Notes under the pieces: generated by a model
Told to the model about the DNA's origin: nothing
Database searches by the model: none
What the model saw: the letters and a program-made list of their open reading frames with translations, nothing else
DNA from: a virus
Strand: one strand, 5' to 3'
IMG/VR virus record: IMGVR_UViG_3300042383_000748
Span: 1 to 25,986 of that record
DNA length: 25,986 bases
Shown: positions 1 to 5,972 of the stretch, one piece after another
How positions within the stretch are numbered: the stretch's first letter is position 1
Layout: each line of letters starts with the position of its first letter
Program-made: the position numbers and the translations under genes

Positions 1-71
1 CGGTGGTCGCCGTAGTCTGCTACCTAAGCCCCTCCGTCGGGGGGTGCCCTACCGGGCGCTGGCGCCGGTGG

Positions 72-179
72 GTATTTCGCAACCGCGATACCCTGGACGC
101 AACGCGCGGCGGCTTGTCGTGCCAGAGTATTTCGCAACCGCGATACCGTCGAGCCGGCAGTATTTCGCGAACGATATAC
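72..179. repeat. Three dyad-symmetric 20-21 bp repeats, operator- or iteron-like
   Basis: The sequence GTATTTCGCAACCGCGATAC is found at 72-91 and again, identically, at 127-146. A diverged copy, GTATTTCGCGAACGATATAC, lies at 160-179. Each has outer arms GTAT/ATAC, and the first two also pair CGC with GCG across a short centre. The spacings are 55 and 33 bases. Such arrays commonly bind a dimeric repressor or replication initiator. The binding protein is unknown; the element's HTH proteins are candidates. Confidence 0.6.
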
Positions 180-319
180 GGCCTTGCCAGTTGACCGCCG
201 CGGCCGGAATTTCGGCACCAAAAACCGCGGTTTTCGCGGGCGTTGCGCCGTCCGTTTCTCAATTGCGAAAGTGTCCATCGAAAAAATTTTCAAGCCGCGC
301 GCAAGTTTTTCCGATGGAA

Positions 320-362
320 AGCGTAGTCTAGTTGACGCTATGGTTTCCCTAGCGTAGATTAG
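320..362 (+). repeat. Direct repeat AGCGTAGnnTAG flanking the left promoter
   Basis: AGCGTAGTCTAG at 320-331 and AGCGTAGATTAG at 351-362 match at 10 of 12 positions. They sit 31 bases apart, about three helical turns. The first copy touches the -35 box and the second contains the -10 box of the promoter at 332-360, which suits a cooperative operator. This is inferred from position only. Confidence 0.4.
332..360 (+). promoter_or_regulatory. Sigma-70-like promoter for the left arm
   Basis: TTGACG at 332-337 and TAGATT at 355-360 are separated by exactly 17 bases, close to the bacterial consensus. The predicted start would lie about 45 bases upstream of the ATG at 413, leaving a leader with GAGAAAGG as ribosome binding site. 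It probably drives the plus-strand gene cluster. Confidence 0.6.
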
Positions 363-412
363 ATCGACCGCGGCGGAAACCGCGGAGACATAACTAGAGA
401 AAGGCCGAAACA

Positions 413-793
413 ATGGACCCCAACAAAACCTTTTCCGATCTCCTGAACGCCGTCGCGATGGACGATACCGAAACCGTATCGGAAGCCGCGGAAAACCTGC
501 TGCGATGGATCGACCGCGGCGGCTTCCTGCCCGACGAGCTCGAGTCTATCGCCGCCAATCTTGCGAAAACCGTGAAAGCATACGGCGACGATTGCGAGTC
601 CTTCGATTTCAGAATCTATCTGACTGATGATGGATGCTATCGCGCGGCTTTCGGGGGCGCTTCCTACGATCAAGACCATCGGGGGTATTGCGGCGCCGGC
701 TCCGTTGCCGCGGGCGCTACCCTGGACGATTGCCGCAAGGCCGTAGCGGCTTGCCTGGATGATTCTATTGAGTCTTACTTTTCCGCCCGCTAG
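413..793 (+). CDS. Acidic hypothetical protein, 126 aa
   Basis: This is the first gene of the left arm, 126 residues, with no family I recognise. It is acidic and probably soluble, with no membrane segment. The C-terminal half (from about residue 60) is glycine-rich with a DDGCYRAAFGG stretch and ends in a helical acidic region. The ATG at 413 is chosen because GAGAAAGG precedes it by about nine bases and the promoter at 332-360 lies just upstream. The leader GAAAGGCCGAAACA is nearly the same as that of the gene at 1461. Codons in this gene are rich in CCGCGG-containing pairs, like its neighbours up to ~4 kb. Confidence 0.65.
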   Translation: MDPNKTFSDLLNAVAMDDTETVSEAAENLLRWIDRGGFLPDELESIAANLAKTVKAYGDDCESFDFRIYLTDDGCYRAAFGGASYDQDHRGYCGAGSVAAGATLDDCRKAVAACLDDSIESYFSAR

Positions 794-870
794 CCCACAA
801 AAACACACAATCCCGGAAACCGCGGCCGGTTCAATTCCGCGGCAATTCTTGAACGTGAAAGGGTAGATAA

Positions 871-1386
871 ATGAATTCCACGAAAACCGTTTTTCAAACT
901 GTGGCCGGGGAGCTGTCCGCGGCTTTCGAGACTGCCAAGCGTACCAGCGGGGAAACCTTCTACAGAATCCGCGAAACCGCGCCGGATTGGATTCTGTCCG
1001 ACGATGACCCTTTCACGCCCGGTCTACTGTATCGCGTGCACGCGGCCGTCGATGATCGCCCCCCGTGTGATTGGGTTTACGAAATCGCGAGCCGCGCGGC
1101 CGATTGGGCGACTGAATTCGAAACCGTGGAAGATGCTCGCGATTGTCTCCGCGATTTCGCGGACGGCGCCGTAGACGTCTATACGGCCGATCTATTCCGT
1201 TGGGCGGAAAACGGCCGCAACCGCGACCTATGCGAGCGCGCCGTATCGGAATACGGGCAACCGGGCGACGGTTTCGATACCGATACCGTTTCCCGCTGGA
1301 TTTCCGGCGGTCAATTCCTGGGCGCGGAATGGATTGCCGCTGCCATCCTGGACGCGATTGACGGGGAAAGCCGGCGGCGCGATTGA
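871..1386 (+). CDS. Hypothetical protein, 171 aa
   Basis: This is a 171-residue acidic protein with no recognised domain. It is rich in Trp, Asp and Glu with alternating short helices, and I see no signal peptide or membrane segment. It starts at the ATG at 871, preceded by GAACGTGAAAGGG (851-863), a version of the leader motif common to this arm that also supplies a Shine-Dalgarno-like AAAGGG. The 77-base gap from the previous gene contains CCCACAAAAACACACAA right after the stop; a similar sequence follows the stop at 3645. It probably belongs to the same transcription unit. Function unknown. Confidence 0.65.
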   Translation: MNSTKTVFQTVAGELSAAFETAKRTSGETFYRIRETAPDWILSDDDPFTPGLLYRVHAAVDDRPPCDWVYEIASRAADWATEFETVEDARDCLRDFADGAVDVYTADLFRWAENGRNRDLCERAVSEYGQPGDGFDTDTVSRWISGGQFLGAEWIAAAILDAIDGESRRRD

Positions 1387-1398
1387 TTGCCGACATAA

Positions 1399-1425
1399 CC
1401 CGCCGCGGCGCGTTGCCGCGGCGGG
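1399..1425. other. Perfect 11-bp stem-loop between genes
   Basis: CCCGCCGCGGC at 1399-1409 pairs perfectly with GCCGCGGCGGG at 1415-1425 around the loop GCGTT. No T-tract follows, so it is not a standard intrinsic terminator. The core, GCGGC-GCGTT-GCCGC, recurs at 2574, at 3872 (one mismatch) and, on the other strand, at 21268-21282. Confidence 0.65.
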
Positions 1426-1460
1426 CGCTCGAAACCCTGGACGATGAAAGGCCCGAAACA

Positions 1461-1814
1461 ATGGAAAAGGTATTTTGCGATTGTTGCGGCGCGGAGTGTA
1501 TCCCGTCGGGATGCACGACGGGATACGGGAAAACGCCCGACGGGCGCCGGCTTTGCTTTCCATGCTGCGACCAATCGCAGCGGCTTGAATTCTCCGCGGC
1601 CGATAGGTTTTCGGCCTACGTTTCCGGCGACGGGAAAAACGTCACAACCTGGACGGGGGGCAAGCTTGCCAGTGTCGTCGGCATGGCGCGCCATCGCGGC
1701 GGGTTTGGGGGGGAGTATTTCACGGTTCAGGCCGTCGCGCCGAACGGCGCGCGATGGTACGGCCGCGGAGCCGGCGCCGGAATGTACGTCAACTTGCGGC
1801 GGGCGAAAGCCTAA
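1461..1814 (+). CDS. Cysteine-rich, probably zinc-binding protein, 117 aa
   Basis: This is a 117-residue protein whose first 36 residues hold eight cysteines (C6, C8, C9, C13, C18, C32, C35, C36), including a late CxxCC pair. It is probably a zinc-binding N-terminal domain. The rest contains a Gly/Arg-rich segment (RHRGGFGGEYFTVQAV) without obvious catalytic residues. The ATG at 1461 is chosen over earlier in-frame starts because GAAAGGCCCGAAACA stands immediately before it, nearly identical to the leader at 413. The GC-rich hairpin at 1399-1425 lies in the gap before it. Proteins of this type are often phage or plasmid accessory factors; no specific role can be given. Confidence 0.65.
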   Translation: MEKVFCDCCGAECIPSGCTTGYGKTPDGRRLCFPCCDQSQRLEFSAADRFSAYVSGDGKNVTTWTGGKLASVVGMARHRGGFGGEYFTVQAVAPNGARWYGRGAGAGMYVNLRRAKA

Positions 1815-1909
1815 CGGCGCCCCCGCAACCGGCGCCGCCCGCGGGCGCCGGCGACGGGGGCGCCGCTGGCGCCGGATTGGTCGAAACCCTGGAAACGGAG
1901 ACTATAGAA
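1815..1909 (+). repeat. Duplicated GC-rich leader, copy 1
   Basis: This gap ends in GATTGGTCGAAACCCTGG followed by AAACGGAGACTATAGAA and then an ATG. The same block, with few changes, stands before the next gene at 2123-2217. Both begin with tandem GGCGCC/GCGCCGGCG-type palindromes able to fold into GC hairpins. The duplication implies a copied regulatory cassette. Confidence 0.6.
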
Positions 1910-2122
1910 ATGCGCAGATTCAACCGAGACAGTAGCCCGCGGGAAATTGTCGTGAAGTATTCCGCGGCTTGCGCGGAAACCGGGAAGCCGCTCCCCGCGG
2001 GCGCCGCGGCGGTTTATTACCCGCGGACGAAAAAGCTTTTCCATCCCGAAAGCAAAACCGCCGCGGAGTTTCGCTCGCAAGCCGCCGCGGCCGCGTTTTG
2101 CCTAGGAGATGCGAACTGGTGA
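1910..2122 (+). CDS. Small hypothetical protein, 70 aa
   Basis: This 70-residue basic protein starts at the ATG at 1910 right after the duplicated leader (GGAAACGGAGACTATAGAA). The central segment CAETGKPLPAGAAAVYYPRTKKLFHP reads like a small beta-hairpin domain with one cysteine; the end (AAAAAFCLGD) is helical. No domain is recognised. The long in-frame extension to the left runs through the GC-rich leader and is not accepted, because it would read the same repeat that precedes the next gene. Confidence 0.6.
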   Translation: MRRFNRDSSPREIVVKYSAACAETGKPLPAGAAAVYYPRTKKLFHPESKTAAEFRSQAAAAAFCLGDANW

Positions 2123-2217
2123 GCGGCTCCCCAGCAACCGCCGGCGCCCGCGGCCGGCGGCGACTGGGGCGCCGCCGGCGCTCGATTGGTCAAACCCTGG
2201 AAACGGAGACTATCAAA
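2123..2217 (+). repeat. Duplicated GC-rich leader, copy 2
   Basis: This is the second copy of the leader at 1815-1909. It begins with GGCGCCCGCGGCCGGCGG-type palindromes and ends GATTGGTCAAACCCTGG then AAACGGAGACTATCAAA before the ATG at 2218. The last ~38 bases differ from copy 1 at only a few positions. Confidence 0.6.
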
Positions 2218-2547
2218 ATGGAAACGTCAACTGGCAGCGGTTTGGAATATGTCGAAACAATCGCGGACTATCTCCGCGAAAACCTAGCGGCAATCGAAAG
2301 CCGCGGCGAATTGTCGGCCGGCGGGTTTTTCGCTCGCGATACCGTCCGCGATTGTTTTGTGGCAATCCCCGGCGGATTGGTCGCGCGGGTTTTCGCGCGG
2401 CGGGATGGCGCCGCACGTTGGCGCGTCGAGAGTGTCGAATTTCTGGCAACCATCCCCGGCGGCTTTCATTTTGCCGGAGACGATGAAAGCCGCGCGGCTT
2501 GCCGCGAAATCGCGGCGGCAATCGAGGAACTAGACCGCCGCAACTAA
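2218..2547 (+). CDS. Hypothetical protein, 109 aa
   Basis: This 109-residue protein has a helical N-terminus (YVETIADYLRENLAAIESR), a central beta-rich part with two IPGG turns, and a helical C-terminus (CREIAAAIEELDRR). It resembles no family I can name. The ATG at 2218 immediately follows leader copy 2. The stop is followed by a run of ten Cs and AACGTAACAA (2561-2570), the gene-end motif also found at 2991 and 3934. Confidence 0.65.
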   Translation: METSTGSGLEYVETIADYLRENLAAIESRGELSAGGFFARDTVRDCFVAIPGGLVARVFARRDGAARWRVESVEFLATIPGGFHFAGDDESRAACREIAAAIEELDRRN

Positions 2548-2554
2548 CGCCCCC

Positions 2555-2570
2555 CCCCCAAACGTAACAA
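2555..2570 (+). repeat. Gene-end motif CCCCCRAACGTAACAA
   Basis: CCCCCAAACGTAACAA lies at 2555-2570 just after a stop codon. CCCCCGAACGTAACAA lies at 2991-3006, four bases after a stop, and at 3934-3949, where its TAA is itself the stop codon of the gene. In each case the GAACGTGGAAAC leader motif follows within about 20-40 bases, so the two form a composite spacer between genes. Confidence 0.55.
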
Positions 2571-2591
2571 GCCGCGGCGCGTTGCCGCGGC
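2571..2591. other. 8-bp stem-loop with GCGTT loop
   Basis: GCCGCGGC at 2571-2578 and GCCGCGGC at 2584-2591 form a self-complementary stem around GCGTT, the same loop as at 1399-1425. It lies between the gene-end motif and the leader motif. There is no T-tract. Confidence 0.55.
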
Positions 2592-2605
2592 CTGGATCGA
2601 CGATA

Positions 2606-2622
2606 CCCCCGAACGTGGAAAC
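2606..2622 (+). repeat. Leader motif copy (CCCCCGAACGTGGAAAC)
   Basis: This is one of about a dozen copies of a leader motif with core GAACGTGGAAACGA, each shortly upstream of a plus-strand gene. Others lie at 851-863 (GAACGTGAAAG), 3020-3037, 3663-3680, 3709-3722, 3729-3747, 3968-3982, 4268-4284, 4747-4764, 4771-4789, 5187-5206, 5455-5472, 5941-5958 and 6419-6435. CGT-GGAA-ACG can form a three-base-pair hairpin with a GNRA-type loop carrying GGA. I did not notice it in the minus-strand genes. Confidence 0.65.
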
Positions 2623-2630
2623 CAAAACCG

Positions 2631-2987
2631 ATGAAAACCATCGAATTGAACGCAACCGCAACCGTTGGCGATACGGTCTACATTGCCGGCCGAACCTGGA
2701 CGATTTCGGAAACCGTATGGCCGGACGATTGGAGTCTATGGGCGGATTTGTCGCCAATCGAAACCGATTTACTTGACGCCATGGCGCCATACGCTTTCCT
2801 GTTGCCGTCGCGGCAACTGGCGCCAGTGTCAATCTACCCCCGCGGGATTTTCCACGGCGCAGTCCGGCTCGAAACAACCGGCCGCGCGGTCGTGAAGAAA
2901 AACGGCGCCGCCTGGTTACGTTGCCGGCTCGAATTGTGGGACGGGGAGACGACAAAAACTCTCCGCGGCTTGGTTTGCTTGAAGTAG
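2631..2987 (+). CDS. Hypothetical protein, 118 aa
   Basis: This 118-residue protein is predicted mostly beta. Short strands such as ATVGDTVYIAGRTWTISETVW and GRAVVKKNGAAWLRCRLELW suggest a small barrel or sandwich. There is no signal peptide, membrane segment or recognised catalytic motif. The ATG at 2631 is eight bases after GGAAAC of the leader motif at 2606-2622, which probably sets the start. The stop is followed by the gene-end motif at 2991-3006. Role unknown. Confidence 0.65.
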   Translation: MKTIELNATATVGDTVYIAGRTWTISETVWPDDWSLWADLSPIETDLLDAMAPYAFLLPSRQLAPVSIYPRGIFHGAVRLETTGRAVVKKNGAAWLRCRLELWDGETTKTLRGLVCLK

Positions 2988-3019
2988 CACCCCCCGAACG
3001 TAACAAACCCGAAACCCTA

Positions 3020-3037
3020 CCCCCGAACGTGGAAACG
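3020..3037 (+). repeat. Leader motif copy (CCCCCGAACGTGGAAACGA)
   Basis: This is the best-conserved copy of the left-arm leader motif. It lies six bases before the ATG at 3043, and the gene-end motif at 2991-3006 lies just upstream. Confidence 0.65.
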
Positions 3038-3042
3038 ACACG

Positions 3043-3645
3043 ATGAAACCGTCCGAAATGAAAGAACGCGCCGCCGCGGCCGGCTTGGATTGGCCCGCGG
3101 TCAAGGCTATCTACGATGAAATGCGAGCGGCCGAACGCGCATCAATCGAGCGGCCGATTGAAGCGCGGCGGATTGCCTTTGCTGCCCTAGGACACGGACA
3201 CGGTGGCCGCTGGAAGCTGGCAAACCGGCACGCGACGACCGACGGCGATCTAACAAACGTCCGGCATTTCGACGACGTTGCCCGCGAACTAGCGGCAACG
3301 GAGTTGCCCGAACTAGGGGCGGACGATCCCGCGGCGGAATTGTGGGCGCTTGTCAACGGAGACGCGCCCGAAATGCCCCCCGCGGCGGAAACTTTCGAGC
3401 GCGCCCTGGATCGTGCGCGGCTCGAAGCGCCGCGGGCGCCAGTATCGCCGGACGATCTATTGCCGTTGCCGCTCGCAGCGTATACGGCCGACATATCCGA
3501 ACAATGGTTGCGCCAGCTTGTCAAGGATGGAAAGGTAGCCGGCTTTCGCGTTGGCCGTTGCTGGCTTGTGAAGCGCTCCGCCGCGGAGAGTTTCAAGCGC
3601 CACCCGACGGCCGGCCGTCCGCGAAAGGAAGCCGCGCCTTTCTAG
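3043..3645 (+). CDS. HTH DNA-binding protein with excisionase-like C-terminal domain, 200 aa
   Basis: This 200-residue protein has a helical N-terminal half without a named domain and a C-terminal MerR/excisionase-type winged helix (about residues 140-185). The pattern ISEQWLRQLVKDGKVAGFRVGR followed by CWLVKRSAAESF is the usual helix-turn-helix plus wing of the HTH_17 family. It ends in a basic GRPRKE tail resembling an AT-hook half, a feature shared with the regulator at 23156-23716. It could bind the palindromic repeats at 72-179 or act as a recombination directionality factor; neither is shown. The ATG at 3043 follows leader motif 3020-3037. The stop overlaps the sequence TAGCCTACAAAAACACAC. 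Confidence 0.75.
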   Translation: MKPSEMKERAAAAGLDWPAVKAIYDEMRAAERASIERPIEARRIAFAALGHGHGGRWKLANRHATTDGDLTNVRHFDDVARELAATELPELGADDPAAELWALVNGDAPEMPPAAETFERALDRARLEAPRAPVSPDDLLPLPLAAYTADISEQWLRQLVKDGKVAGFRVGRCWLVKRSAAESFKRHPTAGRPRKEAAPF

Positions 3646-3751
3646 CCTACAAAAACACACAACCCCCGAACGTGGAAAACCGGAACCGGCCGCCGGGTGT
3701 AACGGCCGGAACGTGGAAACGAGAGGAACCCCGAACGTGAGAAACCGATTC

Positions 3752-3946
3752 ATGCCCGTACCGTCCGCGGAGTTTTCGAGCCTACTCGAAACGGCTCTGC
3801 GCCGGATTGTTCAAGCCGAGCACGTTGCGGCCTGGACGAACGAAAACGGCGATTATGCCGAGTACGAAAACGCGGCGCGTTGCCGTGGCGATGCAATCGA
3901 AGCCGCGGCGGAATTGTTGGATCGACTGGACTACCCCCGAACGTAA
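3752..3946 (+). CDS. Small hypothetical protein, 64 aa
   Basis: This 64-residue, mainly helical acidic protein (SLLETALRRIVQAEHVAAW, then CRGDAIEAAAELLDRLDY) is of unknown function. Three leader-motif copies stand in tandem before it (3663, 3709, 3729). I take the ATG at 3752, five bases after the last copy; a GTG inside that motif at 3737 would add five residues. Its stop codon TAA is the TAA of the gene-end motif CCCCCGAACGTAACAA. An imperfect GCGGC-GCGTT-GCCG element (3872-3885) lies within the coding sequence. Confidence 0.55.
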   Translation: MPVPSAEFSSLLETALRRIVQAEHVAAWTNENGDYAEYENAARCRGDAIEAAAELLDRLDYPRT

Positions 3947-3973
3947 CAAACCCGAACGAAAGGAACCACGAAC

Positions 3974-4198
3974 GTGGAAACGGCAACTAAGAAACTGTGG
4001 TCAATATCGGCCTACGCTGCCAACCCCGTCTATTTGAGCGACGGCAGTTTGCTTGACTTTGAAGAAATCGACCTAGGCCGCGAAGTGCGCGCGGAGACGG
4101 CAGCGGAAGCGCACGCGGATTACATGGAGTGGATCGAGAACGACGACGTTGAAATCGTCGGCGAACTGTTCATCGAGAGCATCAAGGAAATCAAGTAG
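3974..4198 (+). CDS. Small acidic hypothetical protein, 74 aa
   Basis: This 74-residue acidic protein starts Met-Glu-Thr if the GTG at 3974 is used. It contains LSDGSLLDFEEIDLGREVRAETAAEAHADY and a C-terminal DDVEIVGELFIESIKE; acidic small proteins of this kind include DNA mimics, but that is only a thought. The start is unusual: the GTG is the GTG of the leader motif GAACGTGGAAACG itself, with GAAAGGA about ten bases upstream. No better ATG exists in frame. A strong hairpin follows at 4215-4241. Confidence 0.55.
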   Translation: METATKKLWSISAYAANPVYLSDGSLLDFEEIDLGREVRAETAAEAHADYMEWIENDDVEIVGELFIESIKEIK

Positions 4199-4214
4199 CG
4201 CGACCGCCCCGCAA

Positions 4215-4241
4215 CCCCCGTCCGGCGAAAGCCGCCGGGGG
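4215..4241. other. Strong two-part hairpin with GAAA tetraloop
   Basis: CCCCCG (4215-4220) pairs with CGGGGG (4236-4241). Inside, CGGC (4223-4226) pairs with GCCG (4231-4234) around GAAA. It lies 17 bases after a stop codon and may end or attenuate transcription or protect the upstream message. There is no T-tract, so an intrinsic terminator is not certain. It is close to the point where CCGCGG enrichment ends. Confidence 0.5.
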
Positions 4242-4267
4242 CGACGGAGCGGCCGGCAGTGTGCTGG

Positions 4268-4284
4268 CCCGAACGTGGAAACGA
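4268..4284 (+). repeat. Leader motif copy (CCCGAACGTGGAAACGA)
   Basis: This is a perfect core copy. It is followed by TACGAAAGGAACCTTGACG and the ATG at 4304, so a normal Shine-Dalgarno (GAAAGGA) stands between motif and start; the motif itself therefore need not be the ribosome binding site. Confidence 0.65.
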
Positions 4285-4303
4285 TACGAAAGGAACCTTG
4301 ACG

Positions 4304-4693
4304 ATGAACGCGACAAAGATTGACCAGCGGCCGAAGTGCTGCGAGTGCGGAAGCCACAGTGTTGAGACTACGGCCTGGATCGAATACCGCGAGGACGGCA
4401 CGGCCGCGATTGTGAACGGCGAGGGGCCGTTTGAGGGGCCGATGGGCAACTGGTGCCACGATTGCCAAGAGCACGTTGACCTGGACTACCCGGAATTCAC
4501 TCCGGCAGACCGCGAGGCCGTGGCGGCGGCGGATAGGGCAAGGGAGCACGGGCCGGAGTTGCTGGCTGCCTTGAAGCTGGCGGCGGCCGCAATCTGCGGC
4601 AACGACCTGGACGAGTCGATGGCTGGCGAGTTCGAGATTATCACGGACGCAATCGCCAAAGCCGAAGGAAAAACGGATGCTATTGCCTCTTGA
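4304..4693 (+). CDS. Zinc-ribbon-like hypothetical protein, 129 aa
   Basis: This 129-residue protein has paired cysteines at C12/C15 (KCCECGSHS) and C51/C54 (WCHDCQEH), typical of a zinc ribbon in the first 55 residues. A helical acidic C-terminal part follows (ALKLAAAAICGNDLDESMAGEFEIITDAIAKA). Zinc ribbons of this size often bind nucleic acid or protein partners; there is no specific assignment. The ATG at 4304 is preceded by GAAAGGA and leader motif 4268-4284. From here on the base composition is less CCGCGG-rich than in the first 4 kb. Confidence 0.7.
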   Translation: MNATKIDQRPKCCECGSHSVETTAWIEYREDGTAAIVNGEGPFEGPMGNWCHDCQEHVDLDYPEFTPADREAVAAADRAREHGPELLAALKLAAAAICGNDLDESMAGEFEIITDAIAKAEGKTDAIAS

Positions 4694-4746
4694 AAACCGA
4701 TAGCCTAGTATGCTACCGAACGAGACAAATGGCAGGGGCCGCGTGG

Positions 4747-4789
4747 CCCCGAACGTGGAAACGAGAATTACCCCGGAACGAGGAAACGA
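4747..4789 (+). repeat. Tandem leader motif copies
   Basis: CCCCGAACGTGGAAACGA at 4747-4764 is followed by a diverged CCCCGGAACGAGGAAACGA at 4771-4789. The second copy ends four bases before the ATG at 4794. Confidence 0.6.
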
Positions 4790-4793
4790 GACG

Positions 4794-5126
4794 ATGAAAA
4801 CCTTGAACGCGACGATTCTGTGGCTTGAAATGCGAGACATTCCAGTGTGGGCAACGCTGGCCGATAACTGGCGTCTCACGATCCCGGCGATTGCTGGGAT
4901 GGCGAACGCTGCCCGGCGGCTGGGGCTGCGACGGGCCTCGTGGCAGCTTGCCGCGTTGGCCTGGAACGTGTGGGATAACGTGGCCGACTCGACGCCGGCC
5001 TACCGCGAGACGCTCCGGCTCATGCCCTGGAGCGGCGGCTGCGACACGGCCTGGCAGGTGGCGGCCGGCACGCCGGAGGAGACTGTGGGGCGGAACCTGC
5101 CGCTCTATCTTCGGCTTGACGAGTGA
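4794..5126 (+). CDS. Hypothetical protein, 110 aa
   Basis: This 110-residue Trp- and Ala-rich, helical protein (e.g. ANAARRLGLRRASWQLAALAW) has no recognised domain, signal peptide or clear membrane segment. The ATG at 4794 directly follows the tandem leader motifs. It is followed by a possible stem-loop at 5136-5160. Confidence 0.6.
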   Translation: MKTLNATILWLEMRDIPVWATLADNWRLTIPAIAGMANAARRLGLRRASWQLAALAWNVWDNVADSTPAYRETLRLMPWSGGCDTAWQVAAGTPEETVGRNLPLYLRLDE

Positions 5127-5135
5127 CGGCCACCG

Positions 5136-5167
5136 CCGCCCCGGCTCGTTGCTTGGGCGGTTTGATT
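5136..5167 (+). terminator. Weak terminator candidate
   Basis: CCGCCC (5136-5141) pairs with GGGCGG (5155-5160), leaving a 13-base loop, and TTTGATT follows directly. The stem is short and the T-tract broken, so it is only a weak candidate for ending the transcript of the gene at 4794. Confidence 0.3.
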
Positions 5168-5223
5168 GAGCGATGATTTCACCATACCCCCGGACGGGGG
5201 AAACGATACGAAAGGGAACAACG

Positions 5224-5409
5224 ATGGTTGATTCAATTCGAGCGCGATACCAACGCGGCACGATGGTTTTCTGGGGCGACGACAACCGCCCGTGGTGGGT
5301 TATCGAATGGCAGGCGAACAACGGGCCTGGGTGCTACTGGATCGTCAACGCCGCCGGAGACAGCGCAACGGCAACCGACGAAGAACTGTCCCTGACGCCG
5401 AACTGCTAG
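5224..5409 (+). CDS. Small hypothetical protein, 61 aa
   Basis: This 61-residue, Trp-rich, probably beta-structured protein (GTMVFWGDDNRPWWVIEW) ends in Cys. The ATG at 5224 is preceded by CGAAAGGGAACAACG, a clear ribosome binding site, and by a diverged leader motif at 5187-5206. Function unknown. Confidence 0.6.
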   Translation: MVDSIRARYQRGTMVFWGDDNRPWWVIEWQANNGPGCYWIVNAAGDSATATDEELSLTPNC

Positions 5410-5482
5410 GCAAACAGCGCCCCGGCGGCCCGCCGCCACCCCGGAGCGCAACAACCCCGAGCGGCGAAACGAGGAGAGGACG

Positions 5483-5728
5483 ATGAAGAAAAGCGAAATG
5501 CTAACGATCCAGAACGCGGAAGTGCGGATCGTGGACGATCATGCGGCTGTTGTGTTCAACAAATGGCAGGAGCACGAAGTCCCGATGACAAAGAGCGGAT
5601 TCGGGCCTGTCGCAGACCGAGATGCCTTGCGGGCCATCAAGGACTCAGGCGCAGCCAACTGGAGCGATGACGAGATCAAGAAGCTGGCACACCACATCGA
5701 GGAGCGGGCGATTATGTCCGGCATCTGA
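5483..5728 (+). CDS. Small hypothetical protein, 81 aa
   Basis: This is an 81-residue soluble protein with strand-like N-terminus (LTIQNAEVRIVDDHAAVVF) and helical C-terminus (WSDDEIKKLAHHIEERA). The ATG at 5483 is preceded by GAGGAGAGGACG, a strong ribosome site, and by a diverged leader motif at 5455-5472. Its stop overlaps the next start in TGATG, so the two genes are translationally coupled. Confidence 0.65.
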   Translation: MKKSEMLTIQNAEVRIVDDHAAVVFNKWQEHEVPMTKSGFGPVADRDALRAIKDSGAANWSDDEIKKLAHHIEERAIMSGI

Positions 5729-5910
5729 TGACAAACCGAATCACCCCATACGAAGCCGGCTGGCTCACGATGCTCGTGGCCCGCGGGCTGGCGACGGAGG
5801 CCGAGGCCCGCGAGGCGATGCACCGCGTGGCCCAGGCTGCCGTGGACGAGCTGAACGCCCGGCGGGCCGCGAAAAAGCGGCTCAAGCGGCGGAAGCCAAA
5901 GGACGATTGA
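5728..5910 (+). CDS. Small basic helical protein, 60 aa
   Basis: This 60-residue protein has a long Ala/Glu-rich helix and ends in the strongly basic stretch RRAAKKRLKRRKPKDD, suggesting nucleic-acid binding. It starts in the TGATG overlap with the previous gene and has no separate leader motif, consistent with coupled translation. A promoter-like TTGACT-18-TAGCCT lies at its 3' end (5907-5936). Confidence 0.6.
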   Translation: MTNRITPYEAGWLTMLVARGLATEAEAREAMHRVAQAAVDELNARRAAKKRLKRRKPKDD

Positions 5911-5936
5911 CTACATAACGCGATGATGGATAGCCT
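5907..5936 (+). promoter_or_regulatory. Promoter TTGACT-18-TAGCCT
   Basis: TTGACT (5907-5912) and TAGCCT (5931-5936) are 18 bases apart, and the -10 extends as TAGCCTAC. The same -10 with a good -35 recurs on the minus strand at 16107-16135 and 25820-25847. It would drive the genes from 5973 on. Confidence 0.55.
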
Positions 5937-5972
5937 ACAAACCCTGACCGTGAAAAACCAAGGAGGAACCCG

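Larger units (their letters stand above)
1..412. promoter_or_regulatory. Non-coding left-end control region
   Basis: No convincing gene is present in this 412-base stretch. It starts with small GC-rich inverted repeats (GCCC-TACC-GGGC near 46-57 and an adjacent GGCGC/GCGCC pair). Three copies of a dyad-symmetric repeat follow at 72-179, then an AT-richer segment at 265-360 with a direct repeat and a promoter. Together these look like the operator-promoter region for the left arm. Open frames here are short and overlap each other on both strands, as expected of shadows. Confidence 0.6.

Noticed and set aside
5424-5437. GGCGG/CCGCC hairpin as a terminator
   Set aside because: The stem is five base pairs, has no T-tract and such palindromes are common in this composition.
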